From assembly GCA_900544075.1 (NCBI GenBank), contig UQTJ01000060.1:1-13144 (forward strand): a DNA stretch of 13,144 nt. Reading direction: 5' to 3'. Below, in pieces: positions 12,083-13,144 of this stretch. This stretch comes from an uncultured Bacteroides sp. (lineage in GTDB: Bacteria > Bacteroidota > Bacteroidia > Bacteroidales > Bacteroidaceae). Below the pieces are notes generated by a model. That model worked only from the letters and a program-made list of their open reading frames with translations, was not told the origin of the DNA and ran no database searches. A program made the position numbers and the translations under genes. How positions within the stretch are numbered: position 1 is the stretch's first letter; the number at the start of each line of letters is the position of its first letter.

Positions 12083-12904
12083 ATGGCAGAATCCTTAAAA
12101 TATGAATACGTTAGTTTGCCATACGACAAGCAAATTCCAATGCATGCGCAACATAGTTGGGAACTCTCTTGTGTAATAACAGGCGAAGGAGAGCGTTTAA
12201 TCGGGGATGTTTCAGAGCACTTTGCATCGGAAGATACTGTTTTGATTCCGCCCGAAATGCCACATCGCTGGCAGTTTCAAAACGACAAAGCCAATGAGTA
12301 TGGTTGCATTGAAAATATTACAATCACATTTAAAACAGGACTTTTGAAGAATATTCAAAGATGTTTTCCTGAATTGTATGATATGATGACACATCTGTTA
12401 ACGCTTAAAGATGCTATTGTTTTTTCCGGGGAAACCAAAAGGAAAATAGTTAATTTGATGCTTCGTATGCGTTCCGAGACTTGTGAACGTAGAGTCTTTT
12501 CTTTTGCGGAAATTTTGATGATAATTGCAGAGGACAAGATAGGAAGGACAATAGTGGGCAAAAAACATATTAACAAAAATGAAATAAAATATTTGCGTAT
12601 CAAGACCTACATAAACTGCAATTATCATAGAGAAATAACCTTAGATGAAATATCTAAATATGTAGGTATGAATAAAACAGCTTTTTGCTTCTATTTTAAA
12701 CAACAAACCGGGCATTCTTTCATAGAATACTTGAATATTACACGTCTATCCATAGCATCGGACATGTTGCTGAATACTGATTTCCCTATTAAAGACGTGT
12801 GTGCAAAAGTTGGAATACCTGATATTGCGTACTTTTGCCGCATCTTTAAGAAAAGACATGGCATGACACCCACAAAATTCAGAATTCAGTCGAATAACTT
12901 ATAA
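12083..12904 (+). CDS. AraC-family transcription regulator
   Basis: This 273-residue protein has the usual two-part layout. Residues 1-110 look like a cupin sensor domain (MHAQHSWELSCVITGEGERL, then LIPPEMPHRWQF), with the H-x(n)-E and PxxxH marks of a small-molecule-binding beta barrel. Residues about 165-268 hold the double helix-turn-helix: ITLDEISKYVGMNKTAFCFY with FKQQTGHSFIEYLNITRL, then FPIKDVCAKVGIPDIAYFCR with IFKKRHGMTPTKFR, the classical AraC signature. It is divergent from the acyltransferase-VOC operon, so that operon and itself are the likely targets. The ligand is unknown. Conventional length, no sign of damage. Confidence 0.9.
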   Translation: MAESLKYEYVSLPYDKQIPMHAQHSWELSCVITGEGERLIGDVSEHFASEDTVLIPPEMPHRWQFQNDKANEYGCIENITITFKTGLLKNIQRCFPELYDMMTHLLTLKDAIVFSGETKRKIVNLMLRMRSETCERRVFSFAEILMIIAEDKIGRTIVGKKHINKNEIKYLRIKTYINCNYHREITLDEISKYVGMNKTAFCFYFKQQTGHSFIEYLNITRLSIASDMLLNTDFPIKDVCAKVGIPDIAYFCRIFKKRHGMTPTKFRIQSNNL

Positions 12905-12911
12905 CTTTAAA

Positions 12912-13015
12912 TACGTGAGCCGGAATAATAGTCAGGCACTGTGTGTCGAATCGGGGGGGAGCCATGTCGCACGTGTTCCCTCTACCGATATATGTCTTGT
13001 GGCAATCACTTTAAT
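12912..13015. other. GC-rich patch of unknown nature
   Basis: About 100 bases (including GTGTCGAATCGGGGGGAGCC) are clearly GC-richer than the AT-rich DNA on either side. No gene or tRNA-like fold is evident. It may be a remnant of a mobile element. Confidence 0.3.
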
Positions 13016-13091
13016 TTTTTGTGGAGCGATAAATTTGTTTTCGTCTTTACATTTTCTATAAATACAAGTTGCGTTTTTATAAATATAGAGT

Positions 13092-13144
13092 TATGTAGGT
13101 CGGCGGCATTACTGCCGCTTTCCCCATTAAGAACTGTACATGCG
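13092..13144 (-). mobile_element. Probable 3' end of a group II intron (domain VI and part of domain V)
   Basis: Read on the minus strand, CGCATGTACAGTTCTTAATG resembles the second strand of a group II intron domain V (canonical end ...ACGTACGGTTCT). It is followed by GGGGAAA and a perfect GCGGCA-gtaa-TGCCGC hairpin like domain VI, then CGACCTACATAAC as the likely intron end. The intron body and any reverse transcriptase would lie beyond the right edge of the window. Recognition is from memory of the domain V pattern and cannot be completed here. Confidence 0.5.

Noticed and set aside
12918..13144. Open plus-strand frame running to the window end
   Set aside because: No start signal, AT-rich low-complexity middle, and its end reads through the intron-like structure.

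Overview
The window reads as the chromosome of a gut Bacteroidales (Bacteroides, Phocaeicola or a close relative). Several promoters match the Bacteroidetes form (TTTG, about 20 bases, TAnnTTTG), Shine-Dalgarno sites are mostly absent, and the integrase, paired helix-turn-helix, TssD and YwqK-type proteins are of Bacteroidetes kind. The species cannot be named from the sequence.

The main content is an integrative element of about 9.6 kb inserted in the 3' end of a tRNA-Phe(GAA) gene. The intact tRNA is at 9856-9928 (minus). A 25-base direct copy of its 3' end lies at 290-314, and the same 25 bases inside the tRNA are 9852-9876. Between them, reading inward from the tRNA: a tRNA-proximal terminator, an integrase leader with four CGGTGG-type motifs in two nested inverted pairs, a tyrosine recombinase (8176-9411), a branched foldback at 7947-8075, a sigma-like factor (7321-7875), a conserved hypothetical gene (6890-7282), and a gene-poor kilobase with a 16-base/48-base hierarchical tandem repeat (6453-6804) and a cluster of inverted repeats (6026-6121). 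Next come small plus-strand genes (5349-5858), a four-gene minus-strand cargo operon (1608-5130), a long imperfect palindrome (1408-1573), two excisionase-like helix-turn-helix genes (551-1133) and a possible 30-residue gene at the element end. No relaxase and no conjugation gene is visible.

The cargo operon is the most interesting part. It begins with a protein of two tandem Hcp/TssD-like domains (type VI secretion tube family). It continues with a candidate effector carrying an LPEVVV N-terminal motif, a membrane-anchored candidate immunity protein, and an exported MORN/YwqK-repeat protein. No other type VI gene is present, so this looks like a mobile effector-immunity cassette that would be fired by a secretion machine encoded elsewhere. 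Base composition shifts sharply inside the effector and again inside the immunity gene, as if the toxin end and immunity start had been swapped as one block.

Left of the element (1-289) is a truncated IS transposase and the presumed original tRNA terminator. Right of it is ordinary accessory chromosome: a VOC-family protein and an acyltransferase-3 membrane protein in one operon (10364-11912), divergent from an AraC-family regulator (12083-12904). The last bases look like the 3' end of a group II intron on the minus strand that continues beyond the window.
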